Positions 56,803 through 64,000 of a stretch of 64,000 nucleotides of DNA are shown here, piece after piece (the first letter of the stretch is position 1; every line of letters begins with the position of its first letter). Location: contig JAVJRE010000002.1 in NCBI GenBank assembly GCA_040218575.1, positions 186,001 through 250,000 of the forward strand. The letters are read 5' to 3'. A program made the position numbers and the translations under genes. This DNA comes from Alphaproteobacteria bacterium (GTDB lineage Bacteria > Pseudomonadota > Alphaproteobacteria > JAVJRE01). Below the pieces are notes generated by a model, which saw only the letters and a program-made list of their open reading frames with translations, was not told the DNA's origin and searched no databases.

Positions 56803-56922
56803 TGGCTTGCCTCCCTTTATCGCCGTAGCCCCGGGGCGGGGCAATCCCGCCCTGGCCTGCCCGGATCCCGCCGGGCCCGGGAGGCCTTGCCTCACGAAAC
56901 CGGTCTGATGGGCCGGAGAGGC

Positions 56923-56965
56923 ACTGTACCTGTTTTGTTCTTTTGTGCAAGTACCTATTTTGTTC
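56923..56965 (-). promoter_or_regulatory. recA promoter with two LexA-like direct repeats
   Basis: On the minus strand, GAACAAAATAGGTAC (56965-56951) and GAACAAAACAGGTAC (56940-56926) are 15-bp direct repeats with one difference, 25 bp apart. Between and across them lie TTGCAC (56950-56945) and TACAGT (56928-56923), spaced by 16 bp. The repeats have GAAC-N7-GTAC, one base from the alphaproteobacterial LexA box GAAC-N7-GAAC. LexA binding is inferred. Confidence 0.6.
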
Positions 56966-57023
56966 TCATTGGTTGTGGCGGGACTACGGCGGTTGCGGCC
57001 GGGATAGCTACGCCGACCGGCGG

Positions 57024-59663
57024 CTAGCGCCTGGGCATGACCTCTTTGACCTTGGCCGCCAGGTCGTTGAGGTTGAACGGTTTGGGCAGAAAGTGAGTCA
57101 GCCCGTCGGGCGCCAGCTTCTGACGGAAGGCATCTTCGGCGTAGCCTGAAATGCCGATGGCCGGCAGGTCCGGCCGGCGGCGACGCACTTCCTGAATCAG
57201 ACTGGCGCCATCCATGTTGGGCATGACGATGTCAGTCACCAGCAGGTCAATCTGGGCCGCCGCGCCGTCAAGCAGTGACAGGGCCGCCTCGCCACTGGCC
57301 GCCTCGTGCACTTCATAGCCTTTGTTGCGCAGGGCGCGGGCCGCAAACATCCGCACCGGATCCTCGTCTTCCACCAGCAGGATCGCGCCGGACCCGGTCA
57401 GGTCGCGCAAACGAACGTCAACCGTCGGGCTGGCCGGGCTGGCGGTCGCCGCCGCGTGACGCGGAAGAAAGAGATAGAAGGTCGTTCCACGGCCGGCGGC
57501 ATCGCCTGGCGGGCGCGAGCGGGCGAAGATATAGCCGCCCGTCTGCTTCATGATGCCGTAGACCGAGGACAGGCCGAGACCGGTGCCCTCGCCCACCTTC
57601 TTGGTGGAATAGAACGGCTCAAAAATGTGGCCGATCACATCGTCGGCTATGCCGGTCCCGGTATCGGATACTTCAACCGACACATAGTCGCCCGGCGGCA
57701 AAATGTCGCCGCCGAACGGTGTCGGCGATTCCGTCCGCACCTCGGCGCTGCGAATGTCCAGCACGCCGCCATCGGGCATGGCATCGCGGGCGTTGACCGC
57801 CAGATTGATGATGACCTGCTCCATCTGCGCCTTGTCCACCTTCACCAGGCCGAGGCCGCGGGCGTGGACCACCCGCAGGTCGATGCCGGCGCCCAGCAGA
57901 CGGCGCAACAGACCGGCCAGGTCGGTCACCACGTCGGTCAGGTCGAGGACCTGCGGCCGCAGTGTCTGCTGGCGCGAGAAGGCCAGAAGCTGGCGCACCA
58001 GCTCCGCCGCGCGGTTGGCGGTCTGCTTGATCTGCATGATGTCGCCGAAGGACGGATCGCCGGGATTGTGGCGCAGCAGCAGAAGGTCGCAAAAGCCGAT
58101 AATGCCGGTCAGCATGTTGTTGAAGTCATGGGCCACGCCACCGGTAAGCTTGCCGACCGCCTCCATCTTCTGGGCCTGGGCGAACTGGGAATAGAGCCGT
58201 TTGGCCTCGGTCACGTCGAGACAGTGGAGGACGTGTCCCGGCGTGCCGTCCTCCCGTTCTATGCGGCGCGCAAAGAGATTGGCCGAGCGGCGCGCCTGCC
58301 CGGCCATGACCACCTCCAGCCCATGACCGGCGTCGGTGACCTGTGATTCAGGGGACCCGGCAAGCCACGCCAGCAGGCTGGCCCGCGACGCCGGCGCCAC
58401 CAGTTCCGCCGCCGGCTGGCCAACAAGGCTGGCCACCTTCGCGTCGACCATGGCCGCCAACGCGTGATTGACCTCCGTCACCTGCTGGTCGCTGTCGAGC
58501 ACGGCGATGCCGACGGGGGCGTCCTCAAAGACCCGCTGGAACCGCACCTCGGAACTGCGCAGCGCCTGCTCCCACTCACGCTCGGGCGTCAGGTCGCGGA
58601 CGACCGAACGGGTACGCAGACCGCCGTCTTCCGGCGCGCGCACGACGCTTTGGGTTATGTGGGTCTGAAACAGGCCGCCATCGGCCGTGCGGAAGGTCAC
58701 CTCACCGGACCGCTCGCTGCCAAAAGTGCCGAACGGATCATAGGCCGGCGTGGTGTCCGGCAGGGCGTGAGCGACAAAATCATGCAGCCGCCGGTCACCG
58801 GATGTCAGGGTATCGGGATCGCTGCCCAGCCAGCGGGAAAATACATGATTGACAAAGACGAACCGGCCATCGGCATCAACCGAATAGAAGCCAACCGGCG
58901 CGTTCTCCACAAAGTCCACCAGCTTATGCTGCTCCTCGCTCAGCACCTGCGCCATTTCACGACGCTCTGTAATGTCCTCGAAGTTCCACGCGGTGGCATC
59001 GGCAAACCGGCCAAGCGGATGAACACTGACGTCGAGCCAGCGGGTCTCGCCGCTGGGAACGACAACCGCCACGTCGCTGCGCGCGGCCACACGGGCGGCG
59101 GCGGACTGCTCCAGCCGCGCCAGCGCGACCCGACCGGCGTCATCCGCCGCGCGTCCGCGCGCCGCGTCTATGGGCTGCGCGCCGGCGCCGAACAGCGCCC
59201 TGAACTGGTTGTTGGCGAACAGGATGCGGCCGCCGGCGGAAAGCACCGCATGGCCCTGCGGCGCCGCTTCCAGCGCGGCACTCTGCAGCCGGGCCCGCCG
59301 GGCCAGCCACCAGACCACAACGGCAACCGCCAGGGCAGCCACAAGCGCCGCGGCCCACGCAAAATCATTGGCGAACGGACGGGCCGCCGTGGTCCGCAGC
59401 AGCGCGATGGTGACGATGGCCAGACCGCCGCCACCGAGAAGGCCCAGAACCAGCGCAAGGACGCGGCCGGACAGCCCGAGGTGCCGGCCGCTGCGGCGCA
59501 GGAACGGGTCATCGCCCGCAAGGGGCACATCCGGCGCCGGCGCGGCGAAAGGCTCAGGCGGCGGCGGCGGCGCCTGCGGCGGGCGGTCCAGATGGGCATG
59601 ACGGCGGCCGCGGACGGAGCGCGGCCGGCGCCAGACCGAACGGGCGCGCCCCTCACTGCTCAT
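57024..59663 (-). CDS. cckA: Hybrid sensor histidine kinase CckA
   Basis: Bifunctional kinase/phosphatase at the head of the CckA-ChpT-CtrA phosphorelay. 879 residues: proline-rich N-terminus, two spans (about 66-90 and 103-121), PAS-like domains from about 125, 245 and 370, then HisKA with His512 in [20 protein letters not shown] and an intact HATPase ([22 protein letters not shown]). The receiver has Asp811 in [13 protein letters not shown]. The catalytic region closely matches CckA. Its ATG overlaps the flhB stop (ATGA), placing it in the flagellar operon. Confidence 0.93.
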   Translation of the reverse strand: MSSEGRARSVWRRPRSVRGRRHAHLDRPPQAPPPPPEPFAAPAPDVPLAGDDPFLRRSGRHLGLSGRVLALVLGLLGGGGLAIVTIALLRTTAARPFANDFAWAAALVAALAVAVVVWWLARRARLQSAALEAAPQGHAVLSAGGRILFANNQFRALFGAGAQPIDAARGRAADDAGRVALARLEQSAAARVAARSDVAVVVPSGETRWLDVSVHPLGRFADATAWNFEDITERREMAQVLSEEQHKLVDFVENAPVGFYSVDADGRFVFVNHVFSRWLGSDPDTLTSGDRRLHDFVAHALPDTTPAYDPFGTFGSERSGEVTFRTADGGLFQTHITQSVVRAPEDGGLRTRSVVRDLTPEREWEQALRSSEVRFQRVFEDAPVGIAVLDSDQQVTEVNHALAAMVDAKVASLVGQPAAELVAPASRASLLAWLAGSPESQVTDAGHGLEVVMAGQARRSANLFARRIEREDGTPGHVLHCLDVTEAKRLYSQFAQAQKMEAVGKLTGGVAHDFNNMLTGIIGFCDLLLLRHNPGDPSFGDIMQIKQTANRAAELVRQLLAFSRQQTLRPQVLDLTDVVTDLAGLLRRLLGAGIDLRVVHARGLGLVKVDKAQMEQVIINLAVNARDAMPDGGVLDIRSAEVRTESPTPFGGDILPPGDYVSVEVSDTGTGIADDVIGHIFEPFYSTKKVGEGTGLGLSSVYGIMKQTGGYIFARSRPPGDAAGRGTTFYLFLPRHAAATASPASPTVDVRLRDLTGSGAILLVEDEDPVRMFAARALRNKGYEVHEAASGEAALSLLDGAAAQIDLLVTDIVMPNMDGASLIQEVRRRRPDLPAIGISGYAEDAFRQKLAPDGLTHFLPKPFNLNDLAAKVKEVMPRR

Positions 59664-60733
59664 CGCCTGCCCTGCCCCTTGAGCCGCATCACATATCCGA
59701 TCACTTCCGCCACCGCCCGATAGTGCTCCGGCGGCACCTCGCGGTCGAGGTCTACACCGGCATGCAGGGCCCGCGCCAGCGGCGGGTTCTCGACCACTGG
59801 AATATGGTGCGACTGCGCCAGTTCGCGGATGCGCTTCGCCACATGGTCCACCCCCTTGGCCACCAGAACCGGGGCGTCCATGGAGTCTATGTCATATTTC
59901 AGCGCACAGGCAAAATGGGTCGGGTTGGTGATGACCACATCGGCCTCTGGCACGGCAGCCATCATCCGTCGCCGCGCCCGCTCTGAACGGATCTGCCGCA
60001 ACCGCGCCTTGACTATGGGATCGCCGTCGGTCTGACGGAATTCGTCCTTCAGGTCCTGGCGGCTCATGCGCATCTGCTTGGTGTGCTGCTGGCGCTGATA
60101 GAGCAGGTCCAGCACCGCAACAATCGCCATGATGGCGATAACGCCGATCAGCACCTTGATGACGAGGGCGTGCAGTTCACCCAGAAGCGGGCCCGGCGCC
60201 ATGCCGGCGATCAACTCTATCCGGCCAAGAATGGGCATGACCAGAATGGTGATGACCGTCGTCACCAGGCCGATCTTGACCAGGCCCTTGGTGAACTCGA
60301 CCAGTGCGCGGCTTGAAAACAGGCGCTTGAAGCCCTTGGCCGGCGAGATTTTCTCAAGCTTCGGCTGAACGCTTTCGGCCGTCAGCATAAAGCCGTTCTG
60401 CAACAGGCCGCCCAGAACCGCCGCGATCAGCAGCAGGCTGATGACCGGCACGAGAACAACGGCGACCTTGAGGACGGTGTGCAGGACGCCGGCCCGCAAA
60501 TCGGGAATGGTCAGGCCCAGATCATAACCGTGCGACAGATACCCGGTCAGTGAACCGGTGAGCCCGGACATGATGGACGGCGCCATCAGCCCGACCACCA
60601 CCGCGCCAGCCAGAAGCATGAGCCAGCTATTGACCTCGCGGCTGACGGCCACCTGACCCTTGCGCCGGGCGTCTTCCAGCCGGCGTTGGGTGGGGTCTTC
60701 GGTTTTTTGGGAATCGTCCTGGGAGTCTGACAT
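59660..60733 (-). CDS. flhB: Flagellar export switch protein FlhB
   Basis: Export-gate component that switches substrate class by autocleavage. 357 residues: N-terminal DPTQRRLEDARRKGQVA, four spans, and a cytoplasmic domain with the autocleavage site Asn270-Pro-Thr-His in VVITNPTHFACALKY. The rest of the C-domain is standard (APVLVAKGVDHVAKRIRELA). It lies 9 bp after fliR and overlaps cckA by 4 bp. Confidence 0.97.
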   Translation of the reverse strand: MSDSQDDSQKTEDPTQRRLEDARRKGQVAVSREVNSWLMLLAGAVVVGLMAPSIMSGLTGSLTGYLSHGYDLGLTIPDLRAGVLHTVLKVAVVLVPVISLLLIAAVLGGLLQNGFMLTAESVQPKLEKISPAKGFKRLFSSRALVEFTKGLVKIGLVTTVITILVMPILGRIELIAGMAPGPLLGELHALVIKVLIGVIAIMAIVAVLDLLYQRQQHTKQMRMSRQDLKDEFRQTDGDPIVKARLRQIRSERARRRMMAAVPEADVVITNPTHFACALKYDIDSMDAPVLVAKGVDHVAKRIRELAQSHHIPVVENPPLARALHAGVDLDREVPPEHYRAVAEVIGYVMRLKGQGRR

Positions 60734-60742
60734 GCCGCCGGC

Positions 60743-61510
60743 CTACAGCCCCGCCGCAAACAAACGTGTCCAGATATCGGCGAAGCGATCAAGAAAGATC
60801 AGCATACCAGCCGACAGGGTCAGGCCGAAAACCGTCAGACCGATGCCGATCTGCGCCGGCAATGCCACAAACAGCACCGGCAACTGGGGCATCAGCCGGG
60901 CCAGAATGCCGAGCCCGATATTGAAGACAATGCCGATGAGCAGAAGAGGTGCGGTGATCTGCGCGGCGATCAGGAAGGCTTCAGCGCCGGTCCGCACCAC
61001 CGTATCCGTAACGTCGCCAAGCGGCGGCAACTGCGATGGCGGAAATACCAGATAGCTGTCCACCAGCCCGGCGATGAGCACATGGTGCAGATTGGTGACG
61101 AAGATCAGCAGGACGCCCAGTGTGGTCAGAAAGGACGAAGTGAGAACCCCTTGCTGGCCAAGCCCCGGATTAAACGCCTGGGCGGCGGACAGGTTGGTCT
61201 GAAAGGCGACAATCTCTCCCGCAATGGCGAGAGCGATAACCAGCAACCGGCCGATCGTACCGATGAAGAGACCGATGGCGATTTCCCCGCCCAGCAGAAC
61301 CAGCAGAGCCACAGGCATGTCCGGCACCGCCGGCAGGGTCGGCCGCACCATCTGGGCCACAGCGACAGAGAGCGCCAGAGCGGCCAGCAAACGAACACGC
61401 ACCGGCACCGATGCCTCGCCCAGCCCCGGCAGCAGGATGGCGGCGGAGCCGAGACGCGCAAAGACCAGAAAGACAACGACCACTTCCTGGGTCAGGAGCT
61501 GGGCCAGCAC
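60743..61510 (-). CDS. fliR: Flagellar export protein FliR
   Basis: Membrane component of the export gate core (FliPQR). 255 residues, GTG start at 61510, with about six spans and FliR features VFLVFARLGSAAILLPGLGE and QTNLSAAQAFNPGLGQQ. It starts 5 bp after fliQ. Confidence 0.94.
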   Translation of the reverse strand: MLAQLLTQEVVVVFLVFARLGSAAILLPGLGEASVPVRVRLLAALALSVAVAQMVRPTLPAVPDMPVALLVLLGGEIAIGLFIGTIGRLLVIALAIAGEIVAFQTNLSAAQAFNPGLGQQGVLTSSFLTTLGVLLIFVTNLHHVLIAGLVDSYLVFPPSQLPPLGDVTDTVVRTGAEAFLIAAQITAPLLLIGIVFNIGLGILARLMPQLPVLFVALPAQIGIGLTVFGLTLSAGMLIFLDRFADIWTRLFAAGL

Positions 61511-61515
61511 GCCGG

Positions 61516-61782
61516 TCAGACGCCCGTAACAATACGCTCAACCAGCCGTTCCATGAGTGCGCCCATGGCGCCGCCCATGAACGGCAGCAACAGAATCAGC
61601 ATGACCGCCATCACGATGATCTTCGGCACAAATGTCAGGGTCATTTCCTGAATCTGGGTCAGAGCCTGAAACAAGGCGACGATCAGCCCAATGGCCAGCG
61701 CCCCCAGCATCAGCGGCGCGCCGATGGTGAGCATGGTCCAGATCGCATCGCGGGCGATTTCCAGAACAGCCAGATCATTCAT
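61516..61782 (-). CDS. fliQ: Flagellar export protein FliQ
   Basis: Small export-gate protein with two spans. 88 residues: AIWTMLTIGAPLMLGALAIGLIVALFQALTQIQEMTLTFVPKI, in which QALTQIQEMTL is the family hallmark. It lies between fliE (24 bp) and fliR (5 bp). fliP is not in this cluster. Confidence 0.95.
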   Translation of the reverse strand: MNDLAVLEIARDAIWTMLTIGAPLMLGALAIGLIVALFQALTQIQEMTLTFVPKIIVMAVMLILLLPFMGGAMGALMERLVERIVTGV

Positions 61783-61806
61783 GGTCAGAACGCTCCGACG
61801 CAGCCG

Positions 61807-62115
61807 TCAGATCGGCATCCGCAACACGTCCTGATAGGCCTGGATCACCCGGTCGCGCACCGCGACAACCGTTTCCAGCGCCAGCTCCGCATTGGAGACC
61901 GCGGTGACCACATCAACCAGTTGCGCCTCGCCGACGACCGCCTGGGCGCTGACCGCCTCGCTGTGGCGGCCGGCATCCACGGCGCCCGCCAGCGCCTCCT
62001 TGACCATGCCGGCGAAGGCGCCGGCGCCGTCCTGCGGACGGGCATCGAGGCCGCCGGACGCGGCCCCCTGGATACGGGCATAGGCGGAAATCACAGCAGT
62101 CGGGGTGACAGCCAT
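61807..62115 (-). CDS. fliE: Flagellar MS-ring/rod junction protein FliE
   Basis: Links the MS ring to the rod. 102 residues: N-terminal IQGAASGG, then FAGMVKEALAGAV, and the conserved C-terminal NAELALETVVAVRDRVIQAYQDVLRMPI. AAGGAGAC precedes the ATG. It follows flgC by 62 bp. Confidence 0.92.
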   Translation of the reverse strand: MAVTPTAVISAYARIQGAASGGLDARPQDGAGAFAGMVKEALAGAVDAGRHSEAVSAQAVVGEAQLVDVVTAVSNAELALETVVAVRDRVIQAYQDVLRMPI

Positions 62116-62177
62116 TATCTAGTCTCCTTGGCTGACGGCCGGTCGGGTCGGGCAACGCAATCCGGCGCCAGGATGAG

Positions 62178-62591
62178 TTAACGACGCAGCAGCTCCACGG
62201 TCCGCTGAAGCATGGATCGCGATGCTTCGATGACGCTCAGATTGGCTTCGTAAGAGCGCTGGGCCTCCCGCATATCATTGGCTTCGACCAGCGCGTTGAC
62301 GTTGGGAAAGAGAACGTAGCCATCGTCGTCGGCGGCCGGATGGCCGGGTTCGTAACGACGGACAAATTCACTGCGGTCGAGGCCGATGCGGCCGACCTGC
62401 ACAAGATTGAGTCCGAGAGAGCGGTCGAGCTCGTTCTCGAAACTGATGGTCTTGCGCCGATACGGCGCAGCACCGGCGGAGTCGCCGGTGGACTGCGCAT
62501 TGGCGATGTTCTCCGAGATGACGCGCAGGCGGGTTCCCTGAGCGCGCATACCGGCGGCGGAGATCATCAGGCTCTTGAAAAGAGTCTCCAT
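62178..62591 (-). CDS. flgC: Flagellar basal-body rod protein FlgC
   Basis: Proximal rod subunit. 137 residues: METLFKSLMISAAGMRAQGTRLRVISENIANAQST, with the rod-family N-terminal motif ENIANA, and the C-terminal ANDMREAQRSYEANLSVIEASRSMLQRTVELLR. The start at 62591, 10 bp after the flgB stop, gives the family N-terminus; an upstream in-frame Met overlaps flgB. Confidence 0.95.
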   Translation of the reverse strand: METLFKSLMISAAGMRAQGTRLRVISENIANAQSTGDSAGAAPYRRKTISFENELDRSLGLNLVQVGRIGLDRSEFVRRYEPGHPAADDDGYVLFPNVNALVEANDMREAQRSYEANLSVIEASRSMLQRTVELLRR

Positions 62592-62601
62592 GAGCGATTC
62601 T

Positions 62602-63006
62602 CTAGCTGTTGCGACCAAGGACGGTGCGGAACATGGCGATGTGCCGGCGATACAGGCCGGTCATGGTCTGATAGTTGACGCTGGCCTCGCCAACCTTCAT
62701 GAGCTCCTCTTCGAGCACCACGGAATTACCGGAAAGCGTGGTTTCCACCGGCCGGCGATCCGCTTCGGCGCGAAACGGGCCAGGCCGACTGGCCGAGGCC
62801 AGATGGGCGCCGTGGGTCGTCGCCGGCGGCAGGCGGTCCTCGGTGGAGCGCAGCAGCTCACGGAAGTTCAGCGGCTTGAGGTCGCGCGGCCGGTACTGCG
62901 GCGTATCGGCGTTGGCAATGTTCTGGGCCAGCACATCCTGACGCTGTTGCAGCCAGGTCATGCGCCGGGTGAGCATTCCGAACAACGGGATCTGGGTGAA
63001 GTCCAT
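62602..63006 (-). CDS. flgB: Flagellar basal-body rod protein FlgB
   Basis: Proximal rod subunit and first gene of the flgB-flgC-fliE-fliQ-fliR-flhB-cckA run. 134 residues: MDFTQIPLFGMLTRRMTWLQQRQDVLAQNIANADTPQYRPRDL, carrying the rod-family NIANADTP motif. The start at 63006 was preferred over an upstream Met that has no family similarity. Divergent from csrA across a 161-bp region. Confidence 0.94.
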   Translation of the reverse strand: MDFTQIPLFGMLTRRMTWLQQRQDVLAQNIANADTPQYRPRDLKPLNFRELLRSTEDRLPPATTHGAHLASASRPGPFRAEADRRPVETTLSGNSVVLEEELMKVGEASVNYQTMTGLYRRHIAMFRTVLGRNS

Positions 63007-63108
63007 TCGGCCCCGGGTTCCTGCCGCCGCCAACCCGATCACGGGCGGCCGGCGGCCGAGATAGCTACAATTCGCGCTAAATTGCCGTGGCAGAGTGGCA
63101 AGCCAGTG

Positions 63109-63123
63109 TTAAGAAGAGGTAAA
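63109..63123 (-). promoter_or_regulatory. CtrA-like box between flgB and csrA
   Basis: Read toward flgB, TTTA-CCTCTTC-TTAA followed by C matches the CtrA consensus TTAA-N7-TTAAC at 8 of 9 defined positions. It lies about 103-117 bp upstream of the flgB ATG, in the shared flgB/csrA promoter region. CtrA is the output of the relay headed by CckA, encoded at the end of this operon. Binding is inferred. Confidence 0.4.
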
Positions 63124-63167
63124 GGTATCAGGTCAGACACGGGGACCAAGGGACAGGACGGCCCGAA

Positions 63168-63446
63168 ATGCTCTATCTCACGCGAAAAGTCGGCGATTCC
63201 GTCATTATCAACGACACGGTGGAAGTGACCGTGGTGGAAATCCGCGGCAAGTCCATCAAGCTGGGCTTTGAGTTTCCGCCCGATACCACGGTCCTGCGCC
63301 GCGAAGTGCATGAACGGATCCAGGCGGAGAACCGCGCCGCCGCAGCCGGTGGCGACGATCTGGTCCACGCCCTGGGCCAGACAGGCCAGACGAACCCGAC
63401 AGCATCGACAGCACGATCACCGGGCGACGACGAGCCCGGCGACTAG
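63168..63446 (+). CDS. csrA: Carbon storage regulator CsrA
   Basis: RNA-binding regulator of translation that recognises GGA motifs. The first 60 residues are canonical: MLYLTRKVGDSVIINDTVEVTVVEI and GKSIKLGFEFPPDTTVLRREVHERI. The length is 92 rather than about 61 because of a Gly/Ala/Thr-rich acidic tail. In many bacteria CsrA controls flagellar genes, fitting its place beside them. GGACAGGACGG lies before the ATG and contains GGA sites that could allow autoregulation. Confidence 0.93.
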   Translation: MLYLTRKVGDSVIINDTVEVTVVEIRGKSIKLGFEFPPDTTVLRREVHERIQAENRAAAAGGDDLVHALGQTGQTNPTASTARSPGDDEPGD

Positions 63447-63552
63447 GCTTGCGCGTATCAGGCCGGACGGCCCCGGCTTTCACCCTTCGTTAAGCATAAT
63501 TGCCGGACACTGGGCGCCTGCATGTCGGCCGATTGCCGATGGGAGTGCGCTG

Positions 63553-63912
63553 GTGCCAACCAAACCGCCGAAGTCTGACCGTGCCATAGCTGAAGACGGC
63601 GATCCGCATGACGCCGTGACCCCGGTCGCCATCGCCCTGCACTACGCCATGGAGAGCGACCCGGCACCGCGCATTACCGCCAGCGGCCGCGGCCGGCTGG
63701 CCCGGCAGATTCTTGCGCTGGCCTGGGAACGCGGCATCAAGGTCCGCGAAGACGCCGACCTGGCGGAACTGCTGGCAGCATTCGATGTGGACAGCGAAAT
63801 CCCGCTGGAGGCCTTTGCCGCCGTGGCCGAAATCCTTTCCTACGTCTATCAGGCCAATGGCCGCTTGCCGGCCCTGGCGGAGCCTGAGCTCAATCCGGGA
63901 GCCTCTGCATGA
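63553..63912 (+). CDS. FlhB C-terminal-domain paralogue lacking the NPTH site
   Basis: A 119-residue soluble protein aligned with the FlhB cytoplasmic domain: VTPVAIALHYAMESDPAPRITASGRGRLARQI corresponds to NPTHFACALKY onward, and EIPLEAFAAVAEILSYVYQAN to the FlhB end. The cleavage Asn-Pro-Thr-His is absent, so it resembles a pre-cleaved fragment (FlhX/FhlB-type, EscU/YscU-like). GTG start at 63553 with GGGAG 8 nt upstream. It overlaps the next gene by ATGA. Confidence 0.82.
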   Translation: MPTKPPKSDRAIAEDGDPHDAVTPVAIALHYAMESDPAPRITASGRGRLARQILALAWERGIKVREDADLAELLAAFDVDSEIPLEAFAAVAEILSYVYQANGRLPALAEPELNPGASA

Positions 63913-64000
63913 GCGACAAGAATGACAGCCAGGCGTCAGCCAGGTCCGCCGAGGCCAGTGTTGAGGCGGCCGGCCGCGCGTTGGCCCGCGCCATCGCTCA
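63909..64000 (+). CDS. Unidentified protein, cut by window edge
   Basis: ATG at 63909 overlaps the stop of the FlhB-like gene (ATGA) and the frame stays open to the window end, giving 30 residues starting MSDKNDSQASARSAEASVEA. The visible part is hydrophilic and alanine-rich. Too short to identify; the overlap suggests co-translation with the FlhB-like gene. Confidence 0.55.
   Translation, partial: MSDKNDSQASARSAEASVEAAGRALARAIA

Noticed and set aside
63088-63103. Sigma-54-like TGGCAGAGTGGCAAGC between flgB and csrA
   Set aside because: GG and GC are 11 bp apart instead of 10 on either strand, and the -12 element TTGC is not formed.

Overview
The window is a gene-dense, GC-rich stretch of chromosome from an alphaproteobacterium, probably a member or relative of the Rhodospirillales. 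This is inferred from family content: the cell-cycle kinase CckA beside flagellar export genes, a DUF2794 protein, an Fe-S/propeptide-type PurF, dimeric NADP-type isocitrate dehydrogenase, and GAAC-N7-type direct repeats at recA. No prophage, insertion sequence, CRISPR array or genomic island is visible. Almost everything is core housekeeping.

Layout. 1-4 kb: ABC-F ATPase (cut by the left edge), then holC and pepA on the minus strand. 4-10.8 kb: outer-membrane biogenesis operon lptG-lptD-surA-pdxA-rsmA, with no lptF in its usual place. 10.8-17 kb (minus): fabD-fabG-acpP-fabF-mltG-yicC-gmk. 17.3-18.7 kb: ribosomal operon rpsF-rpsR-rplI, then cfa. 20-29.5 kb: dnaB-alr-mlaE-mlaF-radA-cvpA-purF-SDR, then a YHS-domain protein. 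29.5-33.6 kb (minus): thioredoxin-like gene, TPR membrane protein, bamB, der. 33.8-35 kb: DUF2794 and an AsmA-like protein. 35-42.1 kb (minus): ppx-rlmE-guaB-rsmB-GNAT-guaA. 42.3-47.7 kb: tRNA-Gln, then a PadR-type regulator with an RND efflux adaptor and pump. 47.7-52.7 kb: CDP-alcohol phosphatidyltransferase, LysM protein, LOG-family hydrolase, icd, and a CNBD potassium channel. 52.7-56.8 kb: alaS and recA. 57-63 kb (minus): flgB-flgC-fliE-fliQ-fliR-flhB-cckA. 63.2 kb to the end: csrA, a FlhB C-domain paralogue and the start of a further gene.

The most striking pattern is at gene junctions. Nine same-strand pairs overlap directly through ATGA or GTGA. At seven more junctions (pdxA-rsmA, mlaE-mlaF, mlaF-radA, cvpA-purF, trx-TPR, guaB-rsmB, padR-adaptor) the upstream stop is again part of an ATGA/GTGA, but the next gene lies further on. 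There the ATG/GTG opens a mini-ORF, or a chain of up to four, whose last stop falls on or within a few bases of the next gene's start. Two of these chains are tandem repeats with periods equal to 2 modulo 3, a geometry that rebuilds the start-stop overlap with each duplication. I propose these as termination-reinitiation relays that carry translational coupling across gaps.

Other points of note: all six convergent gene pairs are separated by 22 bp or less, or overlap, with no intrinsic terminator. recA has two near-identical 15-bp direct repeats around its promoter. A CtrA-like box lies upstream of the flagellar/cckA operon.
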